64,000 nt of DNA from Rhizobiaceae bacterium (lineage in GTDB: Bacteria; Pseudomonadota; Alphaproteobacteria; Rhizobiales; Rhizobiaceae). Both the position numbers and the translations under genes were made by a program. Where the stretch lies: assembly GCA_019635775.1 (NCBI GenBank), contig JAHBYU010000018.1, positions 1 to 64,000 on the forward strand. Reading direction: 5' to 3'. Positions 9,402-17,030 of the stretch are shown here, piece after piece. Below the pieces are notes generated by a model. That model worked only from the letters and a program-made list of their open reading frames with translations. It did not search any database and had not been told where the DNA came from. The stretch's first letter is position 1; each line of letters begins with the position of its first letter.

Positions 9402-10745
9402 ATGGTTGGCGCTTCCCTGTCGAAATGGACGATGTCGTATTTTGCGGCCGCGCTTCTGGCTCTGATCGCAGCCGAAGGACTGATGGTGGCGGGCTTCGGT
9501 TTCCCAAATGCGCCAATCCGCGGACCGGAGACACTGGTGCTGGTGCATCTGGTCGCGATCGGATGGTTGAGCATGCTGATGCTCGGCGCCCTGTTCCAGT
9601 TCGTGCCGGTGCTTGTCGCGCGTCCCTTGCATAGCAACCGTCTGCCGCTTCCTTCGCTCGTGCTGATACTCTCGGGGCTCGCTGCCCTCTTACTGGGCTT
9701 CCTGCAGATGGGCGGTTATCTCGCCCTCCCGCACAGTTGTTTCCCCGCAGCAAGCGCTTTGCTTGGCGCCGGCGTTTCGCTCGCATTGTGGAATCTGGGC
9801 CGGACGCTCTGGGCAGCCCGCCCGCTGCCGATCTCCGCGCGCTTCGTTACCGTCGGACTTGCCTCTATCGCGGTGACCGCGCTGCTCGGCATCCTCTTCG
9901 CCCTCACCCTCGGGGGTGTTGTTTCCCATCCGGCACTCCTGGCAATCGCCTCTCAGGGCGTGCCGGTTCATGCAATCGTGGGGCTCGGGGGCTGGCTCAC
10001 CTTTACAGCCATGGGCGTCAGCTATCGTCTTCTCGCCATGTTCATGCTCGCGCCCGAACTCGATGGTGCGAGCACGCGCGCTGCCTTCCACTTCGGGGCA
10101 GTGGCGCTCGCGCTGGTAATATTCGGTGGTGTCGGCTTGATCCTGCTTGGCGGTCACCTGGCATTTGCTTTGGCAGCCGCTGGCACGCTCGGCCTTGTCT
10201 GCGTTGCGATCTATTGGACGGACATGGTTCACCTTTATCGGGCGCGCAAGCGACGCGTCATCGAACTCAACAGCCGCATGGCGGGCTTCGCGCTAATATC
10301 GCTCGGTCTGGCCGCAACGCTTGCGCTCGCAGCGAACATACTTGGTGTGCTGCCGCGCCTTGCCGGCGCGGTCGCGTTCCTCACCGCCTTCGGCTGGCTG
10401 AGCGGACTGGGTCTGGCCATGCTCTACAAGATCGTGGCTTTCATAACCTGGCTCGAATGCTATGGGCCGGTCTTGGGCAAGATGCCAACGCCACGCGTCC
10501 AGGACCTCGTCGTGGAACGTCGTGCGCTTCCCTGGTTTATGATCTATTTTGTCGCCGTCTGGAGCGGTACCGTGGCCCTGCTGATCGAGCAGGCAACAGT
10601 GTTCCGCGTGTCCGCCGGGGCAATGACGATCGCGACTGTCGGTCTATGCATCCAGTTCATGCATACGCGCCGACTCGACCACGTGCTCACGCTGACATCG
10701 CTGCCGGAGAGCGGGCGACCGCGCCTGCTCATGTCCGCCACCTAG
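9402..10745 (+). CDS. Heme-copper-oxidase-like / NnrS-neighbourhood membrane protein
   Basis: 447 residues with about twelve hydrophobic spans and no signal peptide. Intramembrane histidines appear in LVHLVAIGWLSMLMLGALFQ, VPVHAIVGLGGW and near LECYGPV. This resembles the cbb3 subunit I-like membrane proteins found with nnrS and denitrification genes, which share the fold of heme-copper oxidases but lack part of the metal site. A catalytic role is not established; heme binding and an NO-related role are inference. GAAGGAG lies 9 bases upstream of the ATG. Confidence 0.65.
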   Translation: MVGASLSKWTMSYFAAALLALIAAEGLMVAGFGFPNAPIRGPETLVLVHLVAIGWLSMLMLGALFQFVPVLVARPLHSNRLPLPSLVLILSGLAALLLGFLQMGGYLALPHSCFPAASALLGAGVSLALWNLGRTLWAARPLPISARFVTVGLASIAVTALLGILFALTLGGVVSHPALLAIASQGVPVHAIVGLGGWLTFTAMGVSYRLLAMFMLAPELDGASTRAAFHFGAVALALVIFGGVGLILLGGHLAFALAAAGTLGLVCVAIYWTDMVHLYRARKRRVIELNSRMAGFALISLGLAATLALAANILGVLPRLAGAVAFLTAFGWLSGLGLAMLYKIVAFITWLECYGPVLGKMPTPRVQDLVVERRALPWFMIYFVAVWSGTVALLIEQATVFRVSAGAMTIATVGLCIQFMHTRRLDHVLTLTSLPESGRPRLLMSAT

Positions 10746-10767
10746 CTGCAAGCCAAGGAGAAGATTG

Positions 10768-11295
10768 ATGGTATCGAATTTTGTGGATCTCGATGTCCGG
10801 CCCGCGTTGCGCGCGGGGGAAGAGCCGTTCGGCCTCATCATGGCGGCCGTGGCGAGCCTGCAGGAAGGGGAAGGGCTCCGTCTCATTGCATCCTTCAAGC
10901 CGGTCCCGTTGCTGCACGTACTGGGCTCCAAGGGCTTTTCGCACGAGATGACGGAGCTGGATGGCGGTGATTGGGAGGTTCGTTTCACGCGGGAAGGCGC
11001 AGCCGACGCGGTCGAAGTTGCCGATGCTGGCGCGCCTGCGGAAAGCACCTGGCCCGAACCGTCACGCTCGCTCGACAATCGCGATCTCGATCCGCCTGAG
11101 CCGATGGTGCGCATCCTGGCCGCCATCGAGGAGATGCAGGATGGCGAAGTTCTGTCGGCATTGCTGTGCCGAGAACCGGTGTTCCTGTTCCCTGAACTCG
11201 CCAAGCGTGGCCACAAATGGCAGGGCGCCCTCTCGCAGGACGGCGGAACCTACAGGATCCTGATCCGCGTCGGTGCCGGGAGAGAGGCTGCATGA
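10768..11295 (+). CDS. Tandem DUF2249 protein
   Basis: 175 residues holding two DUF2249-like units, the first around residues 7-70 (LDVRPAL...ASFKPVPLLHVLGSKG) and the second around 108-170 (EPVFLFPELAKRGHKWQ), joined by an acidic linker. I chose ATG 10768 with AAGGAG 7 bases upstream over a TTG at 10765. Its stop overlaps the next start (ATGA at 11292), a sign of translational coupling with the MIP18-type gene. Function unknown; context is anaerobic respiration. Confidence 0.75.
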   Translation: MVSNFVDLDVRPALRAGEEPFGLIMAAVASLQEGEGLRLIASFKPVPLLHVLGSKGFSHEMTELDGGDWEVRFTREGAADAVEVADAGAPAESTWPEPSRSLDNRDLDPPEPMVRILAAIEEMQDGEVLSALLCREPVFLFPELAKRGHKWQGALSQDGGTYRILIRVGAGREAA

Positions 11296-11627
11296 CCGTC
11301 GAGGCCAACGATGAGCTCGCCGACCACGTGCGGGACGCGCTTCGGCTCGTGATCGATCCCGAGCTTGGCTACAACATCGTCGATCTCGGGCTGATCTATT
11401 TCGTCGTCATCCAGGATGGCGGCATCGCCAACATCGTGATGACGACCACGACCAAGGGGTGCCCGGCAACGAACTATCTCAAGGAAGGTTCGCGAGACGC
11501 TGCCTGGACCGTGGAGGGGATCGAGTTCGTCGATGTGTCGCTGACCTATGAGCCGCCTTGGACGCCTGAGATGATGACAGACGATGCAAAGCAGCACCTC
11601 GGCATCATGAGAGGCAGCGGATGGTGA
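11292..11627 (+). CDS. Metal-sulfur cluster assembly factor, MIP18/DUF59 (PaaD/SufT-like)
   Basis: 111 residues. The DUF59 core VIDPELGYNIVDLGLIY is followed by a strand-rich region and the TTKGCPATNYL motif, whose cysteine is typical of this family. Members help to insert Fe-S clusters into target enzymes. It overlaps the preceding DUF2249 gene by four bases. Nearby Fe-S proteins that could be clients are NosR and HemN; that is inference. Confidence 0.85.
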   Translation: MTVEANDELADHVRDALRLVIDPELGYNIVDLGLIYFVVIQDGGIANIVMTTTTKGCPATNYLKEGSRDAAWTVEGIEFVDVSLTYEPPWTPEMMTDDAKQHLGIMRGSGW

Positions 11628-11768
11628 TGATACGCACGGCGGCGAAAAATGCCCCGCAGGGTGACGCTGCGCCGGCCGTCGACCTTGCCTCGATCCTGCT
11701 GGAGAGTCTTTCCGAATTGGCAAATGCCGGAAACGTCGAAACGGCCTGCAAGCTCGCGGGTTTCGCCT
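11621..11768 (+). pseudogene. Small helical protein, 3'-truncated
   Basis: A frame starting ATG 11621 (or GTG/ATG just after) reads MVMIRTAAKNAPQ, then a helical stretch LASILLESLSELANAGNVETACKLAGFACVRL. Small proteins with this helical repeat occur in denitrification gene runs. Here the natural frame runs straight into mog sequence in a different frame; the open frame continues to 12034 only as out-of-frame mog sequence. A deletion that removed its 3' end and the mog start explains this best. Confidence 0.55.
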
Positions 11769-12242
11769 GTGTCAGGCTACGGCGGCGGTCCCGCTGTCGA
11801 AGCTTGGCTCCGCAGGGCGGTGCTTTCACCGTTCGAGGTGATGCGCCGCACGATTCCGGACGGCCTGGAGCCGGTCCGCGACGCGATCATCGATCTCGCC
11901 GATCGACAGCGCGCCGACCTGATCCTGACGACGGGAGGAACGGGTCCTTCGGCTCGCGATCTGACGCCCGAGGGGACTGGCGCGGCGACCGACAAGCAGC
12001 TTCCGGGTTTTGGGGAACTCATGCGGCGGAGTAGCCTCGAGCAGGTGCCGACGGCGATCCTGTCGCGCCAGACGGCTGGGATTCGAGCTCGTACGCTGGT
12101 CGTCAACCTGCCGGGCAGGCCATCGTCGATCGACGTATGCCTCGCCGCCGTTTTTCCGGCTATCCCCTACTGCCTGGAATTGATCGACGCGGCACGGATC
12201 GACGTCGACCCCGCGATAGTCGCCAGTTACCGACCTGGATGA
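11769..12242 (+). pseudogene. mog: Molybdopterin adenylyltransferase-like (MogA/MoaB), N-terminus deleted
   Basis: From 11769 the frame reads a MogA/MoaB-type protein: GGGPAVEAWLRRAVLSPFEV, then the substrate-binding LILTTGGTGPSARDLTPEGT, LPGFGELMRR and VVNLPGRPSSIDVC. This enzyme adenylates molybdopterin on the way to Mo cofactor. The first strand and VSDR-type loop expected in the first 15-20 residues are missing; upstream of GTG 11769 the frame is out-of-phase sequence of the preceding gene. A GTG start there would give a protein without its first strand. Probably inactive. Confidence 0.7.
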
Positions 12243-12377
12243 CGCGATGCGACCGCAAGCGCGATTTGTCGTCGGCCGGCTCGCTACGCGTTGGTTCGCT
12301 GCTCATTGCGCCACAGCAAATTGCACTTCGATGAACGGAGTAATAAGTGCGGCCATGGCTCCCGGGAGAGGACCGCC

Positions 12378-12653
12378 ATGAGCCTGCGCAACTCACTCAA
12401 CTGGCTGGCGAGGCATCCGGGCCAGCTCGACCGGATGATGGACGCGCTCGGATTGCGGTCCGCGGTCGAGGCGCTTCCCGATTCGGTCAACGTCCTGCAA
12501 CGGGCGGCGGACCGGTGCCAGTCATGTGAAAACGCCGAGAGGTGCGCGGCGTGGCTCGATGCCAATGCCAAGGCGGACGAAGCGCCTCGGTACTGTCGGA
12601 ATCATGCTCTCTTCCAACGCGTCTTCCGCGGCCGCGATGGACGCGCCCGCTGA
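12378..12653 (+). CDS. DUF6455-family cysteine protein (copy A)
   Basis: 91 residues starting MSLRNSLNWLARHPGQLDRM at ATG 12378 with GGGAGAGGA upstream. The C-terminal half carries four conserved cysteines in the pattern C-x2-C-x5-C-x16-C (CQSCENAERC ... YCRN), which suggests a bound metal or Fe-S cluster. Two relatives with the same pattern lie at 12756-13181 and 15334-15768. Shorter than the other two, it lacks their N-terminal extension. Function unknown. Confidence 0.7.
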   Translation: MSLRNSLNWLARHPGQLDRMMDALGLRSAVEALPDSVNVLQRAADRCQSCENAERCAAWLDANAKADEAPRYCRNHALFQRVFRGRDGRAR

Positions 12654-12755
12654 ACGCGACCATCTCCCCGGCGAGCAATCGCTTTCAGGCTGCTTACAGC
12701 GCAACGGGGCGCTGAGCGGACCTGGTAGTCGCGCGCCCCGCGCGGCGTCCGAGCC

Positions 12756-13181
12756 TCAAGCCGGCGATTGCTGCTCCATCGCCGCGATTTCGTCGAAGTT
12801 CCGATCGTTCGGACAGTAGCCGCGAAACGCGCCAATGCGGCGCGCGGAAACGTCGTCGCGGCAGCGTCGACGATTGGAGCACGCCATGCAGACCCGCGTC
12901 ATGTCGCGGTTCCAGGAAGGGTGGCGGGCCCTATGCGAGGCAGGATCCAGGCCCACAAACTCCATGGCCGGTGAGAGCAGATCCTCCGACACCAGAGGGT
13001 TACGTATCGATGTTGCGAACTCGTTCCGGTTCAGACCGCACTCCCGAAAGAACCGGTCTTCCTCTTCCCGACCAAGTCCGTGAAGCTCGTTTCGCAGACG
13101 GGCCCTTGTTCGCCCGTCGAGCAAGTAAGAGGAAAAGAAGCACCAGAAGCGCGCAACGGTGATATTCAACCTGCCTGACAT
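12756..13181 (-). CDS. DUF6455-family cysteine protein (copy B)
   Basis: 141 residues from ATG 13181, chosen because GAGGAGGG lies 6 bases upstream; the frame is open further to 13466 without support. An amphipathic or weakly hydrophobic start (RLNITVARFWCFFSSYLL) precedes a helical region and the four-cysteine motif CMACSNRRRC ... GYCPNDRNF (C-x2-C-x5-C-x15-C). An FNR-type box lies 100 bp upstream (13281-13294). Likely a low-oxygen-induced metal-binding protein; exact role unknown. Confidence 0.75.
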   Translation of the reverse strand: MSGRLNITVARFWCFFSSYLLDGRTRARLRNELHGLGREEEDRFFRECGLNRNEFATSIRNPLVSEDLLSPAMEFVGLDPASHRARHPSWNRDMTRVCMACSNRRRCRDDVSARRIGAFRGYCPNDRNFDEIAAMEQQSPA

Positions 13182-13280
13182 GATACCCTCCTCTGCCGGC
13201 GCGCCGATTCGAGAAGTCGGCAAATGGCGGCCGTTCGCCGCCCGATGGGCGAAGTTGAGCAGAGTGCCCGCAAGCTCTCT

Positions 13281-13294
13281 TTGCGCCAGCACAA
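13281..13294 (-). promoter_or_regulatory. FNR/NnrR-type box upstream of DUF6455 copy B
   Basis: TTGCGCCAGCACAA, matching TTGCG-N4-NACAA, 100 bp before the start at 13181 on the minus strand. TCTC on the left side partly keeps the extended CTTC flank seen in other sites. The remainder of 13182-13462 shows no gene. Confidence 0.65.
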
Positions 13295-13462
13295 ACGAAA
13301 ACGCCGCCGGCAGTGCATCCGGCGCCAGTATCGCTCGTCGCTCCGCCATTCGTTCACGGCCACGCTGCTGTCGTCGAAGCGCCGCTAAAGTCACGGCGGC
13401 AAGAAACGCGGCTTGCGCACGCAGACGGACGCCATGTCGATGCTGATGCGCAGTTGCCGCAA

Positions 13463-13843
13463 TCATTCATCAGCTGCGATGCGACGTCTCAGCGGGTCGG
13501 GTCTGGTAGCGATGAACAGGGCTGCCGAAACGAGAACGGCTGACTGAGCCGCGATTACGAACGGCCCTGCACCCAAAAGCCAAGTCACCACAGGTGTTCC
13601 AAGGATGACCGAGATGGATGCCGTTTTGGCTCTACGGGAGATTGCGCGTTCGTGCCGCCAGTCTTGCATAAGCGGCCCCCAACGAGGATGAGCAAGCAGC
13701 CAGGACTCAATCCTTGGTGAACCGCGCGAGAATGCATAGAGGGCGAGGATGAGGAAGGGCGTCGCGGGCAGGAGCGGCAAGAAGGCTCCCGCCGCGCCGA
13801 CCGCCAGTGAGGTGTAGCCCAACGCAGTCCAGAAAAGTCGCAT
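13463..13843 (-). CDS. DUF454 (YbaN-type) inner membrane protein
   Basis: 126 residues starting MRLFWTALGYTSLAVGAAGA at ATG 13843, with GAGGCCC upstream. Two N-terminal hydrophobic spans with the family-typical LPLLPATPFLILALYAFSRGSPR, and one or two spans near the C-terminus (VVTWLLGAGPFVIAAQSAVL). It starts 9 bp after the stop of hemN and is surely its operon partner. DUF454 genes often accompany hemN or anaerobic-respiration genes; the function is unknown. Confidence 0.85.
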   Translation of the reverse strand: MRLFWTALGYTSLAVGAAGAFLPLLPATPFLILALYAFSRGSPRIESWLLAHPRWGPLMQDWRHERAISRRAKTASISVILGTPVVTWLLGAGPFVIAAQSAVLVSAALFIATRPDPLRRRIAADE

Positions 13844-13851
13844 GGGCCTCC

Positions 13852-15216
13852 TCAGACGGCGACCGAATAGCGGCCCCCGGCATGTAAGTAGCCGTCGAAG
13901 TGGCTCGCCACCAGACGGGCAGTTTCGTGGGCGTCTCTCTCTATCGAGACCTTCCATCCGTCAATCCGGACCCGCGTGGAGCCCATCTGCGCCGCGAGCC
14001 TGACGACGTCCGGCCCGAAGAGGTCGACCCCGGCCCCGTGGCGCTCGGCGATCTCGCCCAGATCGACTTCGAAGAAACAGAGGATAGCCTCGATGACGTC
14101 GGCCCTCATCCTGTCCTCCAGGTTCATCGTCTTGCCGCGCGCCACGGGAAGCTCGCCAGCCGCGATGCGCCGTTGCCAGCCGAGGTTGTCGGGAAGATTC
14201 TGCGCGTAGCCTGAGGGCGTCCGGCTGATGGAGGATGCGCCAATTCCGATCAAGCGAGTGGCAGTGTCCGTGGTGTAGCCTTGGAAGTTTCTCCGCAGGC
14301 TTCCATTTTTCATCGCCGCCACGAGCGGATCGTTCGCGCGGGCGAAGTGGTCGATGCCCACACCATGATAGCCCGACGCTTCAAGAAGTCGCCGCGCAAG
14401 CCTTGCCTGCGCGATCCGTGTCCCGGCGTCGGGAAGCGTCTCGTCCCTGATCAGCCGCTGGTGCGCCTTCATCCATGGTACATGGGCGTAACCGAACACC
14501 GCATAGCGGGAAGGAGCGAGGCGGACCGTCTGTTCGACGGTGCTCGCGATCGAAGCTTCGTTCTGGAAGGGAAGGCCGAACATCAGGTCGAAGTTGACAT
14601 CGACGATCCCTGCCTCCCTGATTGCCAGAGCCGCATCTTCCACCACCGCCCAGCTCTGTATCCTTCCGATCGCTTCCTGAACGGTGGCGTCAAGCGTCTG
14701 GACGCCGAGGCTCGCGCGGTTTACGCCAAGCCGCGCGAGACGGCGCATGCCGTCCCACGTGAGATGCCTCGGGTCCAGCTCGATCGCATGCTCCATGTCC
14801 GACCGGAAGCTGAAGGTCTCTGAAAGCAGGTCAACGAGTCCTTCCAGGCAGTCCGCCGGCAGGATATTGGGTGTGCCGCCGCCCCAGTGCAGGTGGGATA
14901 CCTCGATACGCCCCATGCGCGCGCCTATGATTCGAATCTCATCCTTCAGGACACGGGCATATGCGCGGACGGGATCATCGCGAAGCGCTGCCTTCGTGGT
15001 GCAGCCGCAGTAATTGCAAATCGACCTGCAGAACGGGACGTGCAGGTAAAGGGACACCGGACCGCCGCGCACGGCTTCGAGTTCCAGCCACCTGCTGTAT
15101 GTCTCGGGTCCAACATCGGCGGTGAATTGCGGCGCTGTCGGATATGAGGTGTATCGAGGAACGGTTGTGGTCGCGAGGTCCAGCAGCCGTGGATCTGCAA
15201 TGGAAGACTGCACCAT
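13852..15216 (-). CDS. hemN: Oxygen-independent coproporphyrinogen III oxidase (radical SAM)
   Basis: 454 residues. It decarboxylates coproporphyrinogen III to protoporphyrinogen IX without O2, using a 4Fe-4S cluster and SAM. The radical-SAM motif CRSICNYCGC (C-x3-C-x2-C plus the HemN-specific extra Cys), HLHWGGGTPN and GIGASSIS are visible. Start at ATG 15216 (MVQSSIADPRLLDL) with GGAGCG upstream. It follows a DUF6455 gene (15334-15768) by 117 bp; both are probably driven from the FNR-type box at 15841-15854, as expected for anaerobic heme synthesis. Confidence 0.93.
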   Translation of the reverse strand: MVQSSIADPRLLDLATTTVPRYTSYPTAPQFTADVGPETYSRWLELEAVRGGPVSLYLHVPFCRSICNYCGCTTKAALRDDPVRAYARVLKDEIRIIGARMGRIEVSHLHWGGGTPNILPADCLEGLVDLLSETFSFRSDMEHAIELDPRHLTWDGMRRLARLGVNRASLGVQTLDATVQEAIGRIQSWAVVEDAALAIREAGIVDVNFDLMFGLPFQNEASIASTVEQTVRLAPSRYAVFGYAHVPWMKAHQRLIRDETLPDAGTRIAQARLARRLLEASGYHGVGIDHFARANDPLVAAMKNGSLRRNFQGYTTDTATRLIGIGASSISRTPSGYAQNLPDNLGWQRRIAAGELPVARGKTMNLEDRMRADVIEAILCFFEVDLGEIAERHGAGVDLFGPDVVRLAAQMGSTRVRIDGWKVSIERDAHETARLVASHFDGYLHAGGRYSVAV

Positions 15217-15333
15217 TATCACAACGCTCCATGTTCGTGTCGCCTGCCAGCCGGATACCGGTCTTGTCCGCACGTGGTTAGATCAGATCCCGCAGCGTAA
15301 AGGTGTTCCAAGTAGATCGCTGCTTGCGGCGCG

Positions 15334-15768
15334 TCAGCGAGACAACTGGAATTCGCGTGCGAAGGCCAAGTCGCGGCTGTTGGGACAGAATTCGTGATGG
15401 GTCTGGAGGAACTCTCCTCGTACGGTTGCTCTCCTGCAACGGCTCCGCACCGGACATCTCATGCAGGTGCGCTCCATGTCGCGCAACCAACCCGGTTCCC
15501 GGGCGCGCAGGTGTTCCCGGTCTATGCCGCAAGCCTCCATTCCGGTTTCAAGAAGGAGATCATCCATTGGTGTGCGACGGGTAGGTCTGGCCAAAAAGTC
15601 CGCGCGGTCGAGTCCGGCCTCTCCAAGCACGCGCGCAGCCTCGCTCGATCCGAGTGCGTCGATTTCCCGCTCAAGTTTCCAAGCCTGGAAGTATCCGCGC
15701 ATGATTCCGGCGATGACGGCCAGCGTCCCGTTCGAGTTCTCAACGACAGGTGTTGTAGGTTGCGCCAT
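15334..15768 (-). CDS. DUF6455-family cysteine protein (copy C)
   Basis: 144 residues from ATG 15768, with AAAGGA about 6 bases upstream; an in-frame ATG at 15822 lies closer to the FNR-type box and is less likely. The four-cysteine motif is CMRCPVRSRC ... EFCPNSRDL (C-x2-C-x5-C-x16-C), almost superimposable on copy B. An N-terminal helical region (VIAGIMRGYFQAWKLEREID) precedes it. First gene of the putative DUF6455-hemN-DUF454 operon. A role in handling iron-sulfur or heme under low oxygen is only suggested by context. Confidence 0.75.
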   Translation of the reverse strand: MAQPTTPVVENSNGTLAVIAGIMRGYFQAWKLEREIDALGSSEAARVLGEAGLDRADFLARPTRRTPMDDLLLETGMEACGIDREHLRAREPGWLRDMERTCMRCPVRSRCRRATVRGEFLQTHHEFCPNSRDLAFAREFQLSR

Positions 15769-15840
15769 GGAATTGTCCTTTCCCTGTGCGCCCCTCAGAG
15801 GCCGCGTTGAACAGATTGCCACCCGATGTCGACCTCGTCT

Positions 15841-15854
15841 TTGCGCAAGAACAA
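15841..15854 (-). promoter_or_regulatory. FNR/NnrR-type box for the DUF6455-hemN operon
   Basis: TTGCGCAAGAACAA (TTGCG-N4-AACAA), 73 bp before the chosen start at 15768. It is the only candidate regulator site for hemN in the window. The rest of 15855-15998 shows nothing else. Confidence 0.6.
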
Positions 15855-15998
15855 TGAAGGACTGCGAAAGCAGGCGCCATCCGCAAGCTGGATAGGTGCC
15901 AAAAGCTGACCGGGAATAGGCGAGACAATAGCCACCGCCAATGGCGATGCGGCTTCAGCTCGCAAAACATGGTCCCCGAATGGGATAGGGAGGGGAAT

Positions 15999-16859
15999 CT
16001 ATCGGAGGACGGCGCCGATCAGAGAGCGACACTCGACGACCTGACCGGCGAACGATTGCGCTCTGGTCCGTTCTTCTTCCATCGGCAGGCGCTCTCCGAA
16101 ATCCAGATAGCAGTCAAGTATCAGTTCACATAGAGGCACGACGCGGCCGATCACGGAGGGTGCGACGCCATCTTTCAGTAGTGGCGAAGGGCCGAACGGC
16201 AACACGCTGCCTGTGGCCGACCGTTCGCGTGCATTCTGCGCGGCGATTTCGAGCTTCTGCGCGCCGCTCCCCCGCTGTCGGGCGGCTAAGGCCTGAAGCA
16301 GGTCATGAAATTTGAGTTCGAGTTCCGGCAGTTCGAATTTCGCTGCTTGCTGCGCCTCCGCACGCTGCGCGTGGAACGCCCGTCGTCGCTCCCGGCGCAG
16401 TGTCGAAAGGTGCCCAAGTTCTTCACGTGCCATCTGCTCTGCCGCGATACGCAGCCTCTCCTGGTCCGTCTGCGCGGCGACATAGGTCCAGAACAGGAAC
16501 GCCCTTTCTTCGTTGCGTACGGCCATCGAAAAGGCACGGTATGCGCTTAGCAATTCAGGCGCGATGGCGTTTGCGCCCTCGTCATCGAAGGTATCCGCTG
16601 GTTCCCATTTCAGTTTCGCTAGGTCAGGTTTCGATCCACTGGTACGTTCAGACCACTGGACGACATTGTCGAGATGCTGTGCTTCCTCGCCGGCCAGCTG
16701 TTCGAAGACCGGAACCATATCCGGGCGGCCCTCACGGCGCATCCGGTCGGCGAGATCCGAATAATTGCTGATCGCCTCCTGCTCCATCTGGAAAGCGATA
16801 GCCAGCAGTTCATCCATCGTTTCGACTGCAGCGAAGGGCTCGGATCTTAGCAGTGACAC
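15999..16859 (-). CDS. Ferritin-like / rubrerythrin-type di-iron protein
   Basis: 286 residues. The first 160 form a four-helix bundle with two Glu plus ExxH pairs (QEAISNY with EEAQHLDN, and NEERAF with REELGHLST), the di-iron ligand pattern of the ferritin-like superfamily. A C-terminal extension of about 120 residues follows, helical and without a rubredoxin CxxC centre. Rubrerythrin-like proteins reduce peroxide or store iron in anaerobes. It diverges from nosR, and the gap carries an FNR-type box. Confidence 0.75.
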   Translation of the reverse strand: MSLLRSEPFAAVETMDELLAIAFQMEQEAISNYSDLADRMRREGRPDMVPVFEQLAGEEAQHLDNVVQWSERTSGSKPDLAKLKWEPADTFDDEGANAIAPELLSAYRAFSMAVRNEERAFLFWTYVAAQTDQERLRIAAEQMAREELGHLSTLRRERRRAFHAQRAEAQQAAKFELPELELKFHDLLQALAARQRGSGAQKLEIAAQNARERSATGSVLPFGPSPLLKDGVAPSVIGRVVPLCELILDCYLDFGERLPMEEERTRAQSFAGQVVECRSLIGAVLR

Positions 16860-16911
16860 CGCAATCTCCTCTTAAGTTCCCTTTGATCACCCATATCATT
16901 CGCGCGGGAGT

Positions 16912-16925
16912 TTGTCCTGCAACAA
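16912..16925. promoter_or_regulatory. FNR/NnrR-type box in the ferritin-like/nosR gap
   Basis: TTGTCCTGCAACAA followed by AGAAG; matches TTGNN-N4-NNCAA. It is 53 bp from the ferritin-like start and 106 bp from the nosR start, so it can drive both. nos operons in denitrifiers are known targets of FNR/NnrR-type regulators. Confidence 0.7.
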
Positions 16926-17030
16926 AGAAGCCCGGCTTGAAATCCTCGAGGTTGGAGTTAGGTTCATGAACGGGGATTGGTGGTGGAGAGGTGAGAGACA
17001 AGGGCTGCGACAAAGGCGGGCGAGCAAAGA

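Noticed and set aside
16881-16900. TTGATCACCCATATCA as a further FNR-type site near nosR
   Set aside because: Half-site spacing is six rather than four bases; the site at 16912-16925 fits properly.
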